In this document: piece after piece, positions 8,539-16,945 of the stretch
Position numbering within the stretch: position 1 is the first letter of the stretch
Layout: each line of letters begins with the position of its first letter
NCBI RefSeq assembly: GCF_019880365.1
Contig: NZ_CP082271.1
Location: 1,860,001-1,924,000 of the forward strand
Direction of reading: 5' to 3'
Origin: Pseudomonas sp. DNDY-54
GTDB taxonomy: Bacteria; Pseudomonadota; Gammaproteobacteria; Pseudomonadales; Pseudomonadaceae
DNA: 64,000 nt
Notes under the pieces: generated by a model
Seen by the model: the letters and a program-made list of their open reading frames with translations, nothing else
What the model was told of the DNA's origin: nothing
Database searches by the model: none
Translations under genes and position numbers: made by a program

Positions 8539-9819
8539 ATGCTTGATTCGAAACTGGTACGCACACAGCTGCAAGACGTCGCCGACCGCTTGGCTACTCG
8601 CGGCTACCAGCTGGACGTCGCGCGTATCGAAGCGTTGGAAGCTCAGCGCAAATCCGTGCAGACGCGTACCGAGCAGCTGCAAGCCGAGCGCAACGCTCGC
8701 TCGAAGTCCATCGGTCAGGCCAAGCAACGAGGCGAAAACATCGCGCCGTTGCTCGCTGACGTGGACCGTATGGCGTCCGAACTGGATGCTGGCAAAGTCG
8801 AGCTGGAAGGTATCCAGGCTGAGCTGGACGAGCTGATGCTCAGCCTGCCTAACCTGCCGGACGAATCTGTTCCTGTAGGTAAAAGCGAAGACGACAACGT
8901 CGAAGTGCGTCGCTGGGGTACACCGAAGGCGTTTGATTTCGACATTAAGGATCATGTGGCGCTTGGCGAGCAGCATGGCTGGCTGGATTTTGAAACGGCC
9001 GCCAAGTTGTCTGGTGCACGTTTCGCGCTGATGCGTGGGCCGATTGCTCGTCTGCATCGTGCGCTGGCGCAATTCATGCTCGATTTGCATACCCGTGAGC
9101 ATGGCTATGAGGAGGCATATACGCCGTACCTGGTTCAGGCGCCGGCGCTACAAGGTACGGGCCAGCTGCCCAAGTTCGAGGAAGATCTGTTCAAGATCAG
9201 CCGTGAGAACGAAGCTGACCTCTACCTGATCCCGACTGCCGAGGTATCGCTGACCAACATCGTCGCCGGCGAGATCCTCGATGCCAAGCAGCTTCCACTG
9301 AAGTTCGTCGCACATACACCATGCTTTCGCAGCGAAGCGGGCGCTTCTGGGCGCGACACACGCGGCATGATCCGCCAGCATCAGTTCGACAAGGTCGAGA
9401 TGGTGCAGATCGTCGAGCCGAGCCAGTCATTCGAGGCGCTTGAAGGGCTTACAGCGAACGCCGAGAAGGTCCTGCAGTTGTTGGGCTTGCCCTATCGCGT
9501 GCTGGCACTCTGCACGGGTGACATGGGTTTTGGTGCAACCAAGACCTACGACCTCGAGGTCTGGGTGCCGAGCCAGGATAAGTACCGAGAAATCTCCTCT
9601 TGCTCCAACTGTGGCGATTTCCAGGCACGTCGCATGCAGGCGCGCTTCCGTAACCCGGAAACCGGAAAACCAGAGCTGGTGCATACGCTCAACGGTTCTG
9701 GCCTGGCGGTCGGGCGGACCTTGGTAGCCGTTCTGGAAAACTATCAGCAGCCGGACGGCAGCATTCAGGTGCCGGACGTATTGAAACCCTATATGGGCGG
9801 GATCGAGATCATCGGTTGA
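8539..9819 (+). CDS. serS: Seryl-tRNA synthetase
   Basis: A class II aminoacyl-tRNA synthetase of 426 residues that charges tRNA-Ser and tRNA-Sec. The N-terminal long coiled-coil arm that contacts the variable arm of tRNA-Ser spans about 25-110. Motif 2 is CFRSEAGASGRDTRGM and motif 3 includes NGSGLAVGRTLVAVLEN. The serine pocket TAEVSLTN is also present. It is 72 bases after crcB. A tRNA-Ser gene lies 6 kb downstream. Confidence 0.97.
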   Translation: MLDSKLVRTQLQDVADRLATRGYQLDVARIEALEAQRKSVQTRTEQLQAERNARSKSIGQAKQRGENIAPLLADVDRMASELDAGKVELEGIQAELDELMLSLPNLPDESVPVGKSEDDNVEVRRWGTPKAFDFDIKDHVALGEQHGWLDFETAAKLSGARFALMRGPIARLHRALAQFMLDLHTREHGYEEAYTPYLVQAPALQGTGQLPKFEEDLFKISRENEADLYLIPTAEVSLTNIVAGEILDAKQLPLKFVAHTPCFRSEAGASGRDTRGMIRQHQFDKVEMVQIVEPSQSFEALEGLTANAEKVLQLLGLPYRVLALCTGDMGFGATKTYDLEVWVPSQDKYREISSCSNCGDFQARRMQARFRNPETGKPELVHTLNGSGLAVGRTLVAVLENYQQPDGSIQVPDVLKPYMGGIEIIG

Positions 9820-9979
9820 GGTCACGCGAGGTTAACGGGTAGAGCGGGAAACCGTTGTGGTGGTGGCCGCTATGTCGAGCTCTTGCCAGTACTCTCTCGA
9901 CTCCTTGATCACCGACAAGGGCCCGCTCTCGCGTAATGGGTGAGATGACACAATCTTTCTTGGTCACCAGGGTCTGCTG

Positions 9980-11377
9980 ATGGATTTTCTGCCTCTGTTC
10001 CATAATCTCAAAGGCCGCACGGTGCTGGTTGTCGGCGGCGGTGAGATCGCCCTACGCAAGGCGCGCCTGCTTTCTGAAGCCGGCGCGGTGCTACGAGTCG
10101 TGGCGCCTGAGATCGAGCCGCAGCTCGTCGAACTGGTGAAGCGGGGCGGAGGACGGTCGGTGGTACGCGGCTATGTTCGCGACGACCTGGTCGGTTGTGT
10201 GCTGGCGATCGCCGCTACCGATGATGAGCCACTGAATGCCCAAGTGTCTGAGGATGCCAAAGCACTTGGCATGCCGGTGAACGTGGTGGACTCCCCTGAG
10301 CTATGCACCGTCATTTTTCCCGCAATCGTAGATCGCTCGCCGCTGATGATTGCCGTGTCCAGCGGTGGCGATGCGCCGGTTCTGGCGCGTCTGATGCGCG
10401 CTCGTATCGAAACGTGGGTTCCGGCTGTATATGGCCAACTGGCAGGGCTTGCCAAAAAATTTCGAAGTCAGGTCAAGGCTAAGCTGCCGAACGTGCAGCA
10501 ACGTCGAGTGTTCTGGGAAGAGGTTTTTCAGGGCGATGTCGCCGAGCGCGCCTTGGCAGGCCAGCAGCAAGAGGCCGAGCGGCTGCTGGTGGAAAAACTG
10601 TCCGGTGCAGAGCCTAAAAGCCTCGGTGAGGTGTATCTGGTCGGTGCCGGGCCGGGTGACCCTGATCTATTGACCTTTCGCGCGCTGCGCCTGATGCAGC
10701 AGGCCGATGTCGTGCTCTACGACCGTCTGGTGGCGCCTGCCATCCTCGACCTGTGCCGACGTGATGCCGATCGAATCTATGTGGGTAAACAGCGCGCGGC
10801 TCACGCAGTTCCGCAGGAGCAGATCAACCAATTACTGGTGACGCTGGCCAAGGAAGGTAAGCGCGTGCTGCGACTCAAGGGCGGCGATCCTTTCATCTTC
10901 GGGCGCGGTGGGGAGGAAATCGAAGAGCTGGCGGCGAACGACGTCCCGTTTCAGGTCGTGCCGGGCATTACCGCTGCCAGTGGTTGCGCGGCCTATGCAG
11001 GCATCCCCCTGACGCATCGAGACCATGCCCAGTCGGTGCGTTTCGTAACCGGCCATCTTAAAGACGGCAGCTGCGACCTGCCCTGGTCAGAACTGGTCGC
11101 GCCCAGCCAGACGCTGGTTTTCTACATGGGGTTGGTGGGCTTACCGGTAATCTGCCAACAGCTGATTGCACACGGCCGATCCGCTGATACGCCCGCCGCG
11201 CTGGTCCAGCAAGGCACGACGACAAATCAACGGGTGTTCACTGGAACGCTTGATAATCTGGCCGAGCGCGTGGCCAGTGAGCAGGTACAGGCTCCGACCT
11301 TGGTTATCGTTGGCGAGGTGGTGAAGTTGCGGGAGAAGCTCGCCTGGTTTGAAGGCGCCCAGAATCGCGACAGGTGA
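9980..11377 (+). CDS. cysG: Siroheme synthase CysG (uroporphyrinogen methyltransferase / dehydrogenase / ferrochelatase)
   Basis: This trifunctional enzyme makes siroheme, the cofactor of sulfite and nitrite reductases. The N-terminal Met8-like half binds NAD (VVGGGEIALRKARLL, about 15-29) and carries out oxidation and ferrochelation. The C-terminal half is the SAM-dependent SUMT domain, with VYLVGAGPGDPDLLT at about 218-232 and LRLKGGDPFIFGRGGEE. The 465-residue length matches the family. It lies 160 bases after serS, in a stretch with no other gene. It is close to the tus sulfur-relay operon, so two sulfur-related functions are near each other. Confidence 0.96.
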   Translation: MDFLPLFHNLKGRTVLVVGGGEIALRKARLLSEAGAVLRVVAPEIEPQLVELVKRGGGRSVVRGYVRDDLVGCVLAIAATDDEPLNAQVSEDAKALGMPVNVVDSPELCTVIFPAIVDRSPLMIAVSSGGDAPVLARLMRARIETWVPAVYGQLAGLAKKFRSQVKAKLPNVQQRRVFWEEVFQGDVAERALAGQQQEAERLLVEKLSGAEPKSLGEVYLVGAGPGDPDLLTFRALRLMQQADVVLYDRLVAPAILDLCRRDADRIYVGKQRAAHAVPQEQINQLLVTLAKEGKRVLRLKGGDPFIFGRGGEEIEELAANDVPFQVVPGITAASGCAAYAGIPLTHRDHAQSVRFVTGHLKDGSCDLPWSELVAPSQTLVFYMGLVGLPVICQQLIAHGRSADTPAALVQQGTTTNQRVFTGTLDNLAERVASEQVQAPTLVIVGEVVKLREKLAWFEGAQNRDR

Positions 11378-11407
11378 TCTAGGGTCTGCCAGGCTGGTCG
11401 CACTCTG

Positions 11408-12406
11408 TCACCTCGACCAGATGCCTTTACCGGGCAGTCGCTCGCGATCATGTTCACGGCTCAGTAGCAGCTCCGGCCCCTTGGGGACGATGCCATTGGC
11501 ATTGATGTGGCGATGGCTGGCGTAGTAGTGGTGCTTGATATGAGTGAAGTCGACCGTCTCGGCGATCCCCGTCCACTGATAGAGTTCGCGCAGCCAATTC
11601 GATAGGTTGGGAAAGTCTTCGATTCGCCGCAGGTTGCACTTGAAGTGCCCGTGATAGACGGCATCGAAGCGAATGATCGTGGTGAATAGCCGCCAGTCCG
11701 CCTCGGTCAGGTATTCGCCTGCCAGATAGCGATGGTCACTCAGTCGCTGCTCCAGCCAGTCCAGCTCACCGAACAGTTCGTCAAACGCCGACTCATAGGC
11801 TTTCTGCGTCGAGGCGAACCCGGCACGGTATACCCCGTTGTTCACCTTCGGGTAGATGCGCTCGTTGAGGCTGTCGATTTCTGCCCTCAGCGGCTTCGGA
11901 TACAGGTCGAGGGTTGACCCAGTCAGTTCATCGAATGCGCTGTTGAAAATGCGGATCAGCTCGGCCGATTCGTTGTTGACGATGCGGCGTTCCTGTTTGT
12001 CCCATAGCACCGGAACCGTCACGCGACCGGTGTATGCAGAGTCGTCGGCGGTGTAGCGCTCGTGTAGATAGCCCAGACCATCCAGCGCATCGCCAGTCGA
12101 TCCGGTCGATTGATCGAATGTCCAGCCATGTTCAGCCATCAACCAGCTGACGACTGAAACATCGATCAACGGCTCGAGCTTTTTGAGCTTGCGATAGATC
12201 AGGGTCCGGTGTGCCCAGGGGCAGGCCAGCGAGACGTACAGGTGATAGCGTCCCGCTTCGGCTTTGACGGCTCGGCGACCTTCGGGTCCAGGTGACCCGT
12301 CAGCTGTGACCCAGTCACGCCGCTGCGCCTGTTCTCGCTGAAACTCACCGTCGTTGCTGTTTTCATACCAGCGATCTTGCCACTGCCCGTCGACCAGAAG
12401 TCCCAT
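11408..12406 (-). CDS. Glutathionyl-hydroquinone reductase (Xi-class glutathione S-transferase)
   Basis: The product of 332 residues belongs to the YqjG/ECM4 Xi class, which removes glutathione from glutathionyl-hydroquinones. The catalytic Cys lies in SLACPWAHRT near residue 60, the class signature (CPWA). The C-terminal all-alpha GST domain includes ADWRLFTTIIRFDAVYHGHFKCN, and the protein ends NANGIVPKGPELL as in the family. I place the start at the ATG for MGLLVDGQW, which has GGAGG five bases upstream; an in-frame GTG four codons earlier would overlap that site. It is convergent with cysG and downstream of the trpD2/tus operon. Confidence 0.9.
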   Translation of the reverse strand: MGLLVDGQWQDRWYENSNDGEFQREQAQRRDWVTADGSPGPEGRRAVKAEAGRYHLYVSLACPWAHRTLIYRKLKKLEPLIDVSVVSWLMAEHGWTFDQSTGSTGDALDGLGYLHERYTADDSAYTGRVTVPVLWDKQERRIVNNESAELIRIFNSAFDELTGSTLDLYPKPLRAEIDSLNERIYPKVNNGVYRAGFASTQKAYESAFDELFGELDWLEQRLSDHRYLAGEYLTEADWRLFTTIIRFDAVYHGHFKCNLRRIEDFPNLSNWLRELYQWTGIAETVDFTHIKHHYYASHRHINANGIVPKGPELLLSREHDRERLPGKGIWSR

Positions 12407-12489
12407 ACCCACCTCCACTATTTCGATTGGAGAGAGTGTAGGTGCCTCGGTTCGATGAATCAGTCATAAAGGCCGGTCAAACCAATCAC

Positions 12490-13470
12490 TCATATCGATA
12501 CATTGCGTTGGGCCCAGTAGGTTTGCGCTTGCGCGAACGCTGCGTCGCGTGACTGCCCAAGCCCTTTAAGAGCGAGCGCCATGGTCGCAACTACTGCCAG
12601 TTCGCCGTACGCATCGTCAGCGCCTCGCCAGACCGCCAACAGGTGTTGCGGGTCGAGTTGTGAAGGCTTGACGTGACGATGTGGCGAGAGGGCAGGCCAG
12701 TCCTCGTCCCATGATTCGCCGCCCTGGGTGCCGTAGAGATGCGCGACGCCATCGGGATTGACTTCGACTTCACCACCTTCGCCTTTGATGACAATCGACG
12801 TATCACCGAGCAGCCGGCTGGCTTCCCGATGATTGGCCTGGTATCCCGGATGGAAAATACTCTGCAGGCCGCAGCGCGCGCCCAAGGGGTTGAGAATGCG
12901 TGCCAGCGAATGAATGGGAGAGCGCAAGCCGAGTACATTGCGCTGGTCGATCATCCGCTGTAGCCCCGGCATCCAGGCACCGAGAGGCATGAAAGCGAGT
13001 TGATCCCTGTCCAAAGCGCTGGCTGTTTCAGTCCAATCGCTACAACGCGCGATACCTAATAGCTCAAGCTGCTGCTCGGTGTACATGCGCCCAGCGGTGT
13101 GCGCCCCACCGCCATGCATGAGGATACGAATGCCGTTTTGCGCCAAGCATTTCGCAGCAAGCAGATACCAGGGCAAGTGACGCTTTTTGCCGGCGTAGGT
13201 TGGCCAGTCAATATCCACCGCTATGGATGGTGGCTTCAGGCGTTCACGCACGGCTTCGGTGAAACCTGCCAGTTCTTCGGCACTTTCTTCCTTATGCCGC
13301 AGCAGCATGAGAAAGGCGCCGAGCTGTGTATCTTCCGCTTTGCCGTCGAGGAGCATGCCCATGGCTTCGCGCGCTTCTTCACGGGTAAGGTCACGGGCGC
13401 CGCGTTTACCCTTGCCCAGGATGCGGACGAAGACGGCGAACGGGTGTTCAGCAGGTGTCACGACGCTCAT
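12490..13470 (-). CDS. Glycosyl transferase family protein (TrpD2/YbiB-like, anthranilate phosphoribosyltransferase fold)
   Basis: The 326-residue protein has the type III phosphoribosyltransferase fold of TrpD, including GAFLMLLRHKEESAEELAGF near the N-terminus and RSPIHSLARILNP in the middle. The glycine-rich PRPP loop is changed (HGGGAHTAGRM), as in the TrpD2/YbiB group. E. coli YbiB binds nucleic acid and is not a tryptophan enzyme, so trpD function is unlikely. The ATG shares a 4-base ATGA with the tusE stop, which shows tight translational coupling and suggests a link with the tRNA 2-thiolation relay. Start chosen at the ATG; the preceding in-frame codon is TTG. Confidence 0.88.
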   Translation of the reverse strand: MSVVTPAEHPFAVFVRILGKGKRGARDLTREEAREAMGMLLDGKAEDTQLGAFLMLLRHKEESAEELAGFTEAVRERLKPPSIAVDIDWPTYAGKKRHLPWYLLAAKCLAQNGIRILMHGGGAHTAGRMYTEQQLELLGIARCSDWTETASALDRDQLAFMPLGAWMPGLQRMIDQRNVLGLRSPIHSLARILNPLGARCGLQSIFHPGYQANHREASRLLGDTSIVIKGEGGEVEVNPDGVAHLYGTQGGESWDEDWPALSPHRHVKPSQLDPQHLLAVWRGADDAYGELAVVATMALALKGLGQSRDAAFAQAQTYWAQRNVSI

Positions 13471-13802
13471 ATGCAATTGCTCGGTTTGGGCAGCCCCGCC
13501 AGCTTTGCTGCAAGCTTGGCCGGGGTGCCTTTGAATAGGCGGTTCAGGTGCATGCTGTTGCCCTTTTCCGGGCCGAGTTTCAGCGCCGTGTACTTGATTA
13601 GCGGGCGTGTAGCTGGAGACAGCTGAAACTCTTGATAGAACTCGCGCAACACCCTCAGGACTTCCCAGTGTTCGGCCTGGAGTGTCAAGCCTTCCGCGTC
13701 AGCCAAAGCCTCGGCAACGGGTTCGCTCCAATCGTTGAGATCAACCAGGAACCCTTCCTGATCCACAGCAACGCTCGTGCCATCGACATGCAACATATTC
13801 AT
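13467..13802 (-). CDS. tusE: Sulfurtransferase TusE (DsrC family)
   Basis: TusE takes persulfide sulfur from TusD and hands it to MnmA for 2-thiolation of U34 in tRNA-Lys, Glu and Gln. The 111-residue protein has the DsrC pattern: LNDWSEPVAEALADAEGL near the start, HWEVLRVLREFYQEF in the middle, and a C-terminal arm ending PSNCI, with the penultimate Cys as the persulfide carrier. Only that single C-terminal Cys is seen, which fits TusE rather than the two-Cys dissimilatory DsrC. It overlaps both tusB (4 bases) and the trpD2-like gene. Confidence 0.94.
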   Translation of the reverse strand: MNMLHVDGTSVAVDQEGFLVDLNDWSEPVAEALADAEGLTLQAEHWEVLRVLREFYQEFQLSPATRPLIKYTALKLGPEKGNSMHLNRLFKGTPAKLAAKLAGLPKPSNCI

Positions 13803-14101
13803 AGCCAGGAATTGGTCCGGTCGTAACGGCAGCAGAGTTCGACGAAGCCCGTGTAGTCGACTTGCTGCAGGCGCGGCGGCAGAGGATTTATATTTCGCGT
13901 AGCAACGTCTTCTTCCAGCGCGAACAGTGCGATGCTCTCCGGCATCAGCTCCAGCGCGTGCCGCTGTGCAGTGCCGTCCTGCAGCGCATAGACCGCATCG
14001 CCAGAGAGCAACAGGGCATCGTCTGTAGTTAGCAGGCGCAGGCAGCTAGACAGACGGCTATCCGAAAACGGGGAGTGGGAAAGAAGGTGCAGGGTTGCCA
14101 T
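13799..14101 (-). CDS. tusB: Sulfurtransferase complex subunit TusB (DsrH family)
   Basis: This is a 100-residue DsrH-like subunit of the TusBCD heterohexamer. It begins MATLHLLSHSPFSDSRLSSC and has the LLLSGDAVYALQDG motif at about 31-44, typical of DsrH/TusB. It overlaps tusC by one base and tusE by four in the order tusD-tusC-tusB-tusE. Confidence 0.9.
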   Translation of the reverse strand: MATLHLLSHSPFSDSRLSSCLRLLTTDDALLLSGDAVYALQDGTAQRHALELMPESIALFALEEDVATRNINPLPPRLQQVDYTGFVELCCRYDRTNSWL

Positions 14102-14460
14102 CAGAGCGTGATCACATGGTTGTAGCGGTTGATGAGAGCGCTGACATCGAGATCGTCCAACAGCTCCACTGGAAGAGAAAGCTCGGCTCCGTCCAGTCCG
14201 CGCTCGTTGAGGCTGCGTTTGGCGGCAAACAGAGAGTCGACGCCGAACATGGGCAGCGCTTGCAGGTTCGCGGTCAGGTCTTTCTGCTGCAAGCGAGTGG
14301 CATGCTGCTCAGGGACCAGCTGAAACACGCCGTCATCGAGGAACAACAGCCCGAGCGGCAGTTCGAAAGCGCCTCCGGCCAGAGCGATGTCCAGCGCCTC
14401 ACGTGCCGATGGGCCGGACCAGGGCGACTGCCGCGTGATGATGAGCATCGAGTGCGCCAT
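14101..14460 (-). CDS. tusC: Sulfurtransferase complex subunit TusC (DsrF family)
   Basis: The 119-residue DsrF-like subunit of the TusBCD complex has the hallmark pattern SPWSGPSAREALDIALAGGAF near the N-terminus and LGLLFLDDGVFQL at about 56-68. It overlaps tusB and tusD by one base each, so the three are co-translated. TusC is structural; the active Cys of the relay is in TusD and TusE. Confidence 0.92.
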   Translation of the reverse strand: MAHSMLIITRQSPWSGPSAREALDIALAGGAFELPLGLLFLDDGVFQLVPEQHATRLQQKDLTANLQALPMFGVDSLFAAKRSLNERGLDGAELSLPVELLDDLDVSALINRYNHVITL

Positions 14461-14852
14461 CAGTGACCTCCGAAGCAGACCAAGCGATCCGCTTGCTGGC
14501 TGGCTTCATGCAACTGCCCGAGGCCGGATAGCTCCCAACCCGTAGCAAGGTTCGCAGCAGGGCGCTGGTAGCGTTTGGCTTCCTGCTCATCCAGTACGCC
14601 ACGGCGTAGGCCAGCGGCGATGCAGACCACACCATCGAGCTGGTGACGACTGACGAGCTGACGCCACTGCTCGGCAATGTCCTGTTCATCCTGCGCCGCC
14701 ACGGTATTCGCCGAGGCGCTATGCACGCCGTCCTGATAGAGGAACAGCCGGACGATTTCGTGCCCCCCGGCAAGCACTGCCTCGCAGAAGCGCAACGCGC
14801 GGCGTGAAGCAGGGGAGTGGGCGGGCGAGAACAGAGCGATTGCGAACTTCAT
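14460..14852 (-). CDS. tusD: Sulfurtransferase complex subunit TusD (DsrE family)
   Basis: The 130-residue DsrE-fold protein is the first gene of the operon. It has the family opening MKFAIALFSPAHSPASRRAL, a VRLFLYQDGVHSA strand-loop, and the catalytic Cys region GVVCIAAGLRRGVLDEQEA at about 74-92. In E. coli TusD accepts sulfur from TusA and passes it to TusE. Overlap with tusC is one base. The start is preceded by GGTGACCC rather than a strong Shine-Dalgarno. Confidence 0.93.
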   Translation of the reverse strand: MKFAIALFSPAHSPASRRALRFCEAVLAGGHEIVRLFLYQDGVHSASANTVAAQDEQDIAEQWRQLVSRHQLDGVVCIAAGLRRGVLDEQEAKRYQRPAANLATGWELSGLGQLHEASQQADRLVCFGGH

Positions 14853-14900
14853 GGGTCACCGTGTCGTAACTGCCGACATGATACGCCAGCTTCAGAAACG

Positions 14901-14923
14901 AAAAAGCCCGCCGAAGCGGGCTT
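14901..14923 (-). terminator. Terminator after the Bax inhibitor-1 family gene
   Basis: On the minus strand AAGCCCGC pairs with GCGGGCTT around TTCG and is followed by a run of T. It lies 17 bases beyond the stop of the YccA-like gene and separates it from tusD. Confidence 0.9.
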
Positions 14924-14939
14924 GATAGCAGAGCAGCTA

Positions 14940-15608
14940 TCAGTCGTCGCCGCCCATGATGCCCATCAGCTGCAGCAGGCTGATGAACAGGTTGTAGATC
15001 GATACATACAGGCCGATGGTGGCCATGATGTAGTTACGCTCGCCACCGTGAATGATCGCGCTGGTCTGGTAGAGGATGCAGACCGACGAGAAGAGCACGA
15101 AGCCGGCACTGATTGCCAGTTGCAAACCGCTGATCTGAAAGAAGAAGCTCGCAACCATGGCGCCCAGCAGGACGAAGAACCCGGCGGTGATGAAGCCGCT
15201 GAGGAAGCTCATGTCCTTGCGGGTGATCAGCACGAACGCGGACAAACCGAAGAACACCAGAGCGGTCATCGACAGCGCCGAGGCGATCAGCTGCCCGCCA
15301 TTAGCGGTGCCCAGGTACATGTTCAGGATCGGCCCGAGCGTATAGCCCATGAAGCCGGTCAGGGCGAAGGTGGAAAGCAGGCCCCACGCCGAGTTGCGCA
15401 GCTTGACGGTCAGGAAGAACAGACCGTAAAAGCCGACCAGCACCACGAAGATGTTGGGGTAGGCTGCGTTGGCCTGCATCGCCATGTAGGCGACAAAGGC
15501 ACTGAAGCCCAAGGTGATGGCCAACAGGCCGTAGGTGTTACGCAGAACACGGCTGACTTCCTTTTGTTCAACCTGCGTATGCGTAGGTGCGTACTGTTGC
15601 TTGAGCAT
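14940..15608 (-). CDS. Bax inhibitor-1/YccA family membrane protein
   Basis: The 222-residue inner-membrane protein has seven hydrophobic helices and the BI-1 family signatures MGYTLGPIL (about 103-111) and SIYNLFISLLQLMGIM at the C-terminus. YccA of E. coli is a substrate and modulator of the FtsH protease; other members are pH-sensitive Ca2+ leak channels. The function here is inferred from family only. A good Shine-Dalgarno (ACAGGAGTG) precedes the ATG. It is monocistronic, flanked by a terminator and the tRNA-Ser gene. Confidence 0.93.
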   Translation of the reverse strand: MLKQQYAPTHTQVEQKEVSRVLRNTYGLLAITLGFSAFVAYMAMQANAAYPNIFVVLVGFYGLFFLTVKLRNSAWGLLSTFALTGFMGYTLGPILNMYLGTANGGQLIASALSMTALVFFGLSAFVLITRKDMSFLSGFITAGFFVLLGAMVASFFFQISGLQLAISAGFVLFSSVCILYQTSAIIHGGERNYIMATIGLYVSIYNLFISLLQLMGIMGGDD

Positions 15609-15692
15609 GGCGACACTCCTGTAAATGTATTCAGCCTAAGGTGAATTGCCCCGGATCATAACAGGACTTTTGTTTCGTCCTAACAACAGAGT

Positions 15693-15720
15693 TTGACAGT
15701 GTGTTTCGTTCGGGTACTAT
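15693..15720 (+). promoter_or_regulatory. Promoter of tRNA-Ser
   Basis: A perfect -35 TTGACA (15693-15698) and -10 TACTAT (15715-15720) are separated by 16 bases. Transcription would start around 15727, about 10 bases before the mature tRNA. Confidence 0.85.
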
Positions 15721-15736
15721 GGCGCCCGCTCTCTGC

Positions 15737-15826
15737 GGAGGAGTGGCAGAGCGGTTGAATGCAACGGTCTTGAAAACCGTCGAAGGGGAAACTCTTCCGT
15801 GAGTTCGAATCTCACCTCCTCCGCCA
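15737..15826 (+). tRNA. tRNA-Ser (anticodon UGA)
   Basis: A 90-base class II tRNA. The acceptor stem GGAGGA pairs with TCCTCC, followed by discriminator G and an encoded CCA. The anticodon loop CTTGAAA gives anticodon UGA, decoding UCA and relatives. The long variable arm (GAAGGGGAAACTCTTC) is typical of serine tRNA and the T-loop is TTCGAAT. It has its own promoter and terminator. Confidence 0.98.
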
Positions 15827-15838
15827 TATCGCATACTG

Positions 15839-15863
15839 AAGGCCCCGTATTCCGGGGCCTTTT
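15839..15863 (+). terminator. Terminator after tRNA-Ser
   Basis: AAGGCCCCG and CGGGGCCTT form a perfect stem around TATTC and run into a short T-tract, 13 bases after the tRNA CCA end. Confidence 0.9.
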
Positions 15864-15949
15864 GCGTTTCTGCCGGGCCAGAAAGAAGCTGGCCTGTGCT
15901 GCTTGCCTTTCCTCGGCCATGCATCTGGCTGAAATGAGCCCCGCTCAGT

Positions 15950-16945
15950 TCAGTTTCGATCGCCTACGGTTTCAGCGTAATGACAGGAAACCAGCCGCCC
16001 GTCCAGCGGCCGGAACACCGGGACTTCTGCGCTGCAGCGTTCTGTGGCGTGCGGACACCGGGTGTGAAAGACACAGCCAGTCGGCGGGTCGAGTGGGTTG
16101 GGCAGTTCGCCGCTGACCTTGATCTTCGGCTTAGACGAGTCAGGTCGGATGCTTGGCGTGGCGGCCAGCAGCACCTGGGTGTAAGGGTGTAGCGGTCGGG
16201 TGTAGATCAGTTCAGCCGGGCCCATTTCCATTGGGCTGCCGAAATACATCACCAATACCTTGTCCGCGACGTGACGAACCACGGCTAGATCGTGGGAGAT
16301 GAACACATAGCCAGCGTTGAACTGCTCCTGCAGATCCATGAACAGGTTCAGAACCTGTGCCTGAATCGACACGTCCAGCGCCGATGTCGGCTCATCCGCG
16401 ATTAGGACTTTGGGATTGAGCATCATCGCGCGAGCCAGGGCGATCCGCTGCCGTTGGCCTCCTGAGAACATGTGTGGGTAGCGCTGGTAGTGCTCAGGGC
16501 GCAGCCCGACCTGTTGCATCATCGCCTGCACGCGCTCACGCCGTTCGCTGCGCGACAGCCCGGTGTTGATTACCAAAGGCTCGGCCAACTGGTCGCCGAT
16601 CTTCTGCCGCGGGTTCAATGAAGCGTAGGGGTTCTGGAACACCATCTGCACATCGCGGCGCAGCTGTTTACGCTGGGCCTTGTTGGCGCCGGCGACTTCC
16701 TGCCCTGCTATCTGCAGCGAGCCGGACGTCGGCTCTTCGATCAGCGTCAGTGCACGGGCCAGGGTCGACTTGCCGCAGCCAGACTCACCGACGACCGCGA
16801 GCGTTTCGCCGGCTTGCAGCTCGAACGAGACGCCGTTGAGGGCCCGTACGGTGGCATTTGGTTTGAAAAGTCCGCGCGAGATGTCGTAGTGGCGGGTCAG
16901 CTCGCGTGCGGACAGCACACTTCCGCTCGATGACTCAGTAGACAT
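15950..16945 (-). CDS. dppF: Dipeptide ABC transporter ATP-binding protein DppF
   Basis: The second ATPase of the peptide importer, 331 residues. It has Walker A GESGCGKST, signature FSGGQRQRIALARAM, Walker B VLIADEPTSALD, the H-loop FISHDLAVV, and the C-terminal oligopeptide-family extension with CVFHTRCPHATERC, whose cysteines often bind an Fe-S cluster in this family. The reading frame extends further upstream, but the first good start is the ATG for MSTESSSG, overlapping the end of dppD by 11 bases. It is the last gene of dppABCDF. Confidence 0.93.
   Translation of the reverse strand: MSTESSSGSVLSARELTRHYDISRGLFKPNATVRALNGVSFELQAGETLAVVGESGCGKSTLARALTLIEEPTSGSLQIAGQEVAGANKAQRKQLRRDVQMVFQNPYASLNPRQKIGDQLAEPLVINTGLSRSERRERVQAMMQQVGLRPEHYQRYPHMFSGGQRQRIALARAMMLNPKVLIADEPTSALDVSIQAQVLNLFMDLQEQFNAGYVFISHDLAVVRHVADKVLVMYFGSPMEMGPAELIYTRPLHPYTQVLLAATPSIRPDSSKPKIKVSGELPNPLDPPTGCVFHTRCPHATERCSAEVPVFRPLDGRLVSCHYAETVGDRN

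Noticed and set aside
14817..15644. Plus-strand open frame of 275 codons across the YccA-like gene
   Set aside because: It is antisense to a clear BI-1 family gene and runs through a terminator; composition (Gln/His/Glu-rich) is typical of a shadow frame.
15631..15924. Minus-strand frames across the tRNA-Ser gene
   Set aside because: They read through a complete tRNA with promoter and terminator and have no ribosome site.
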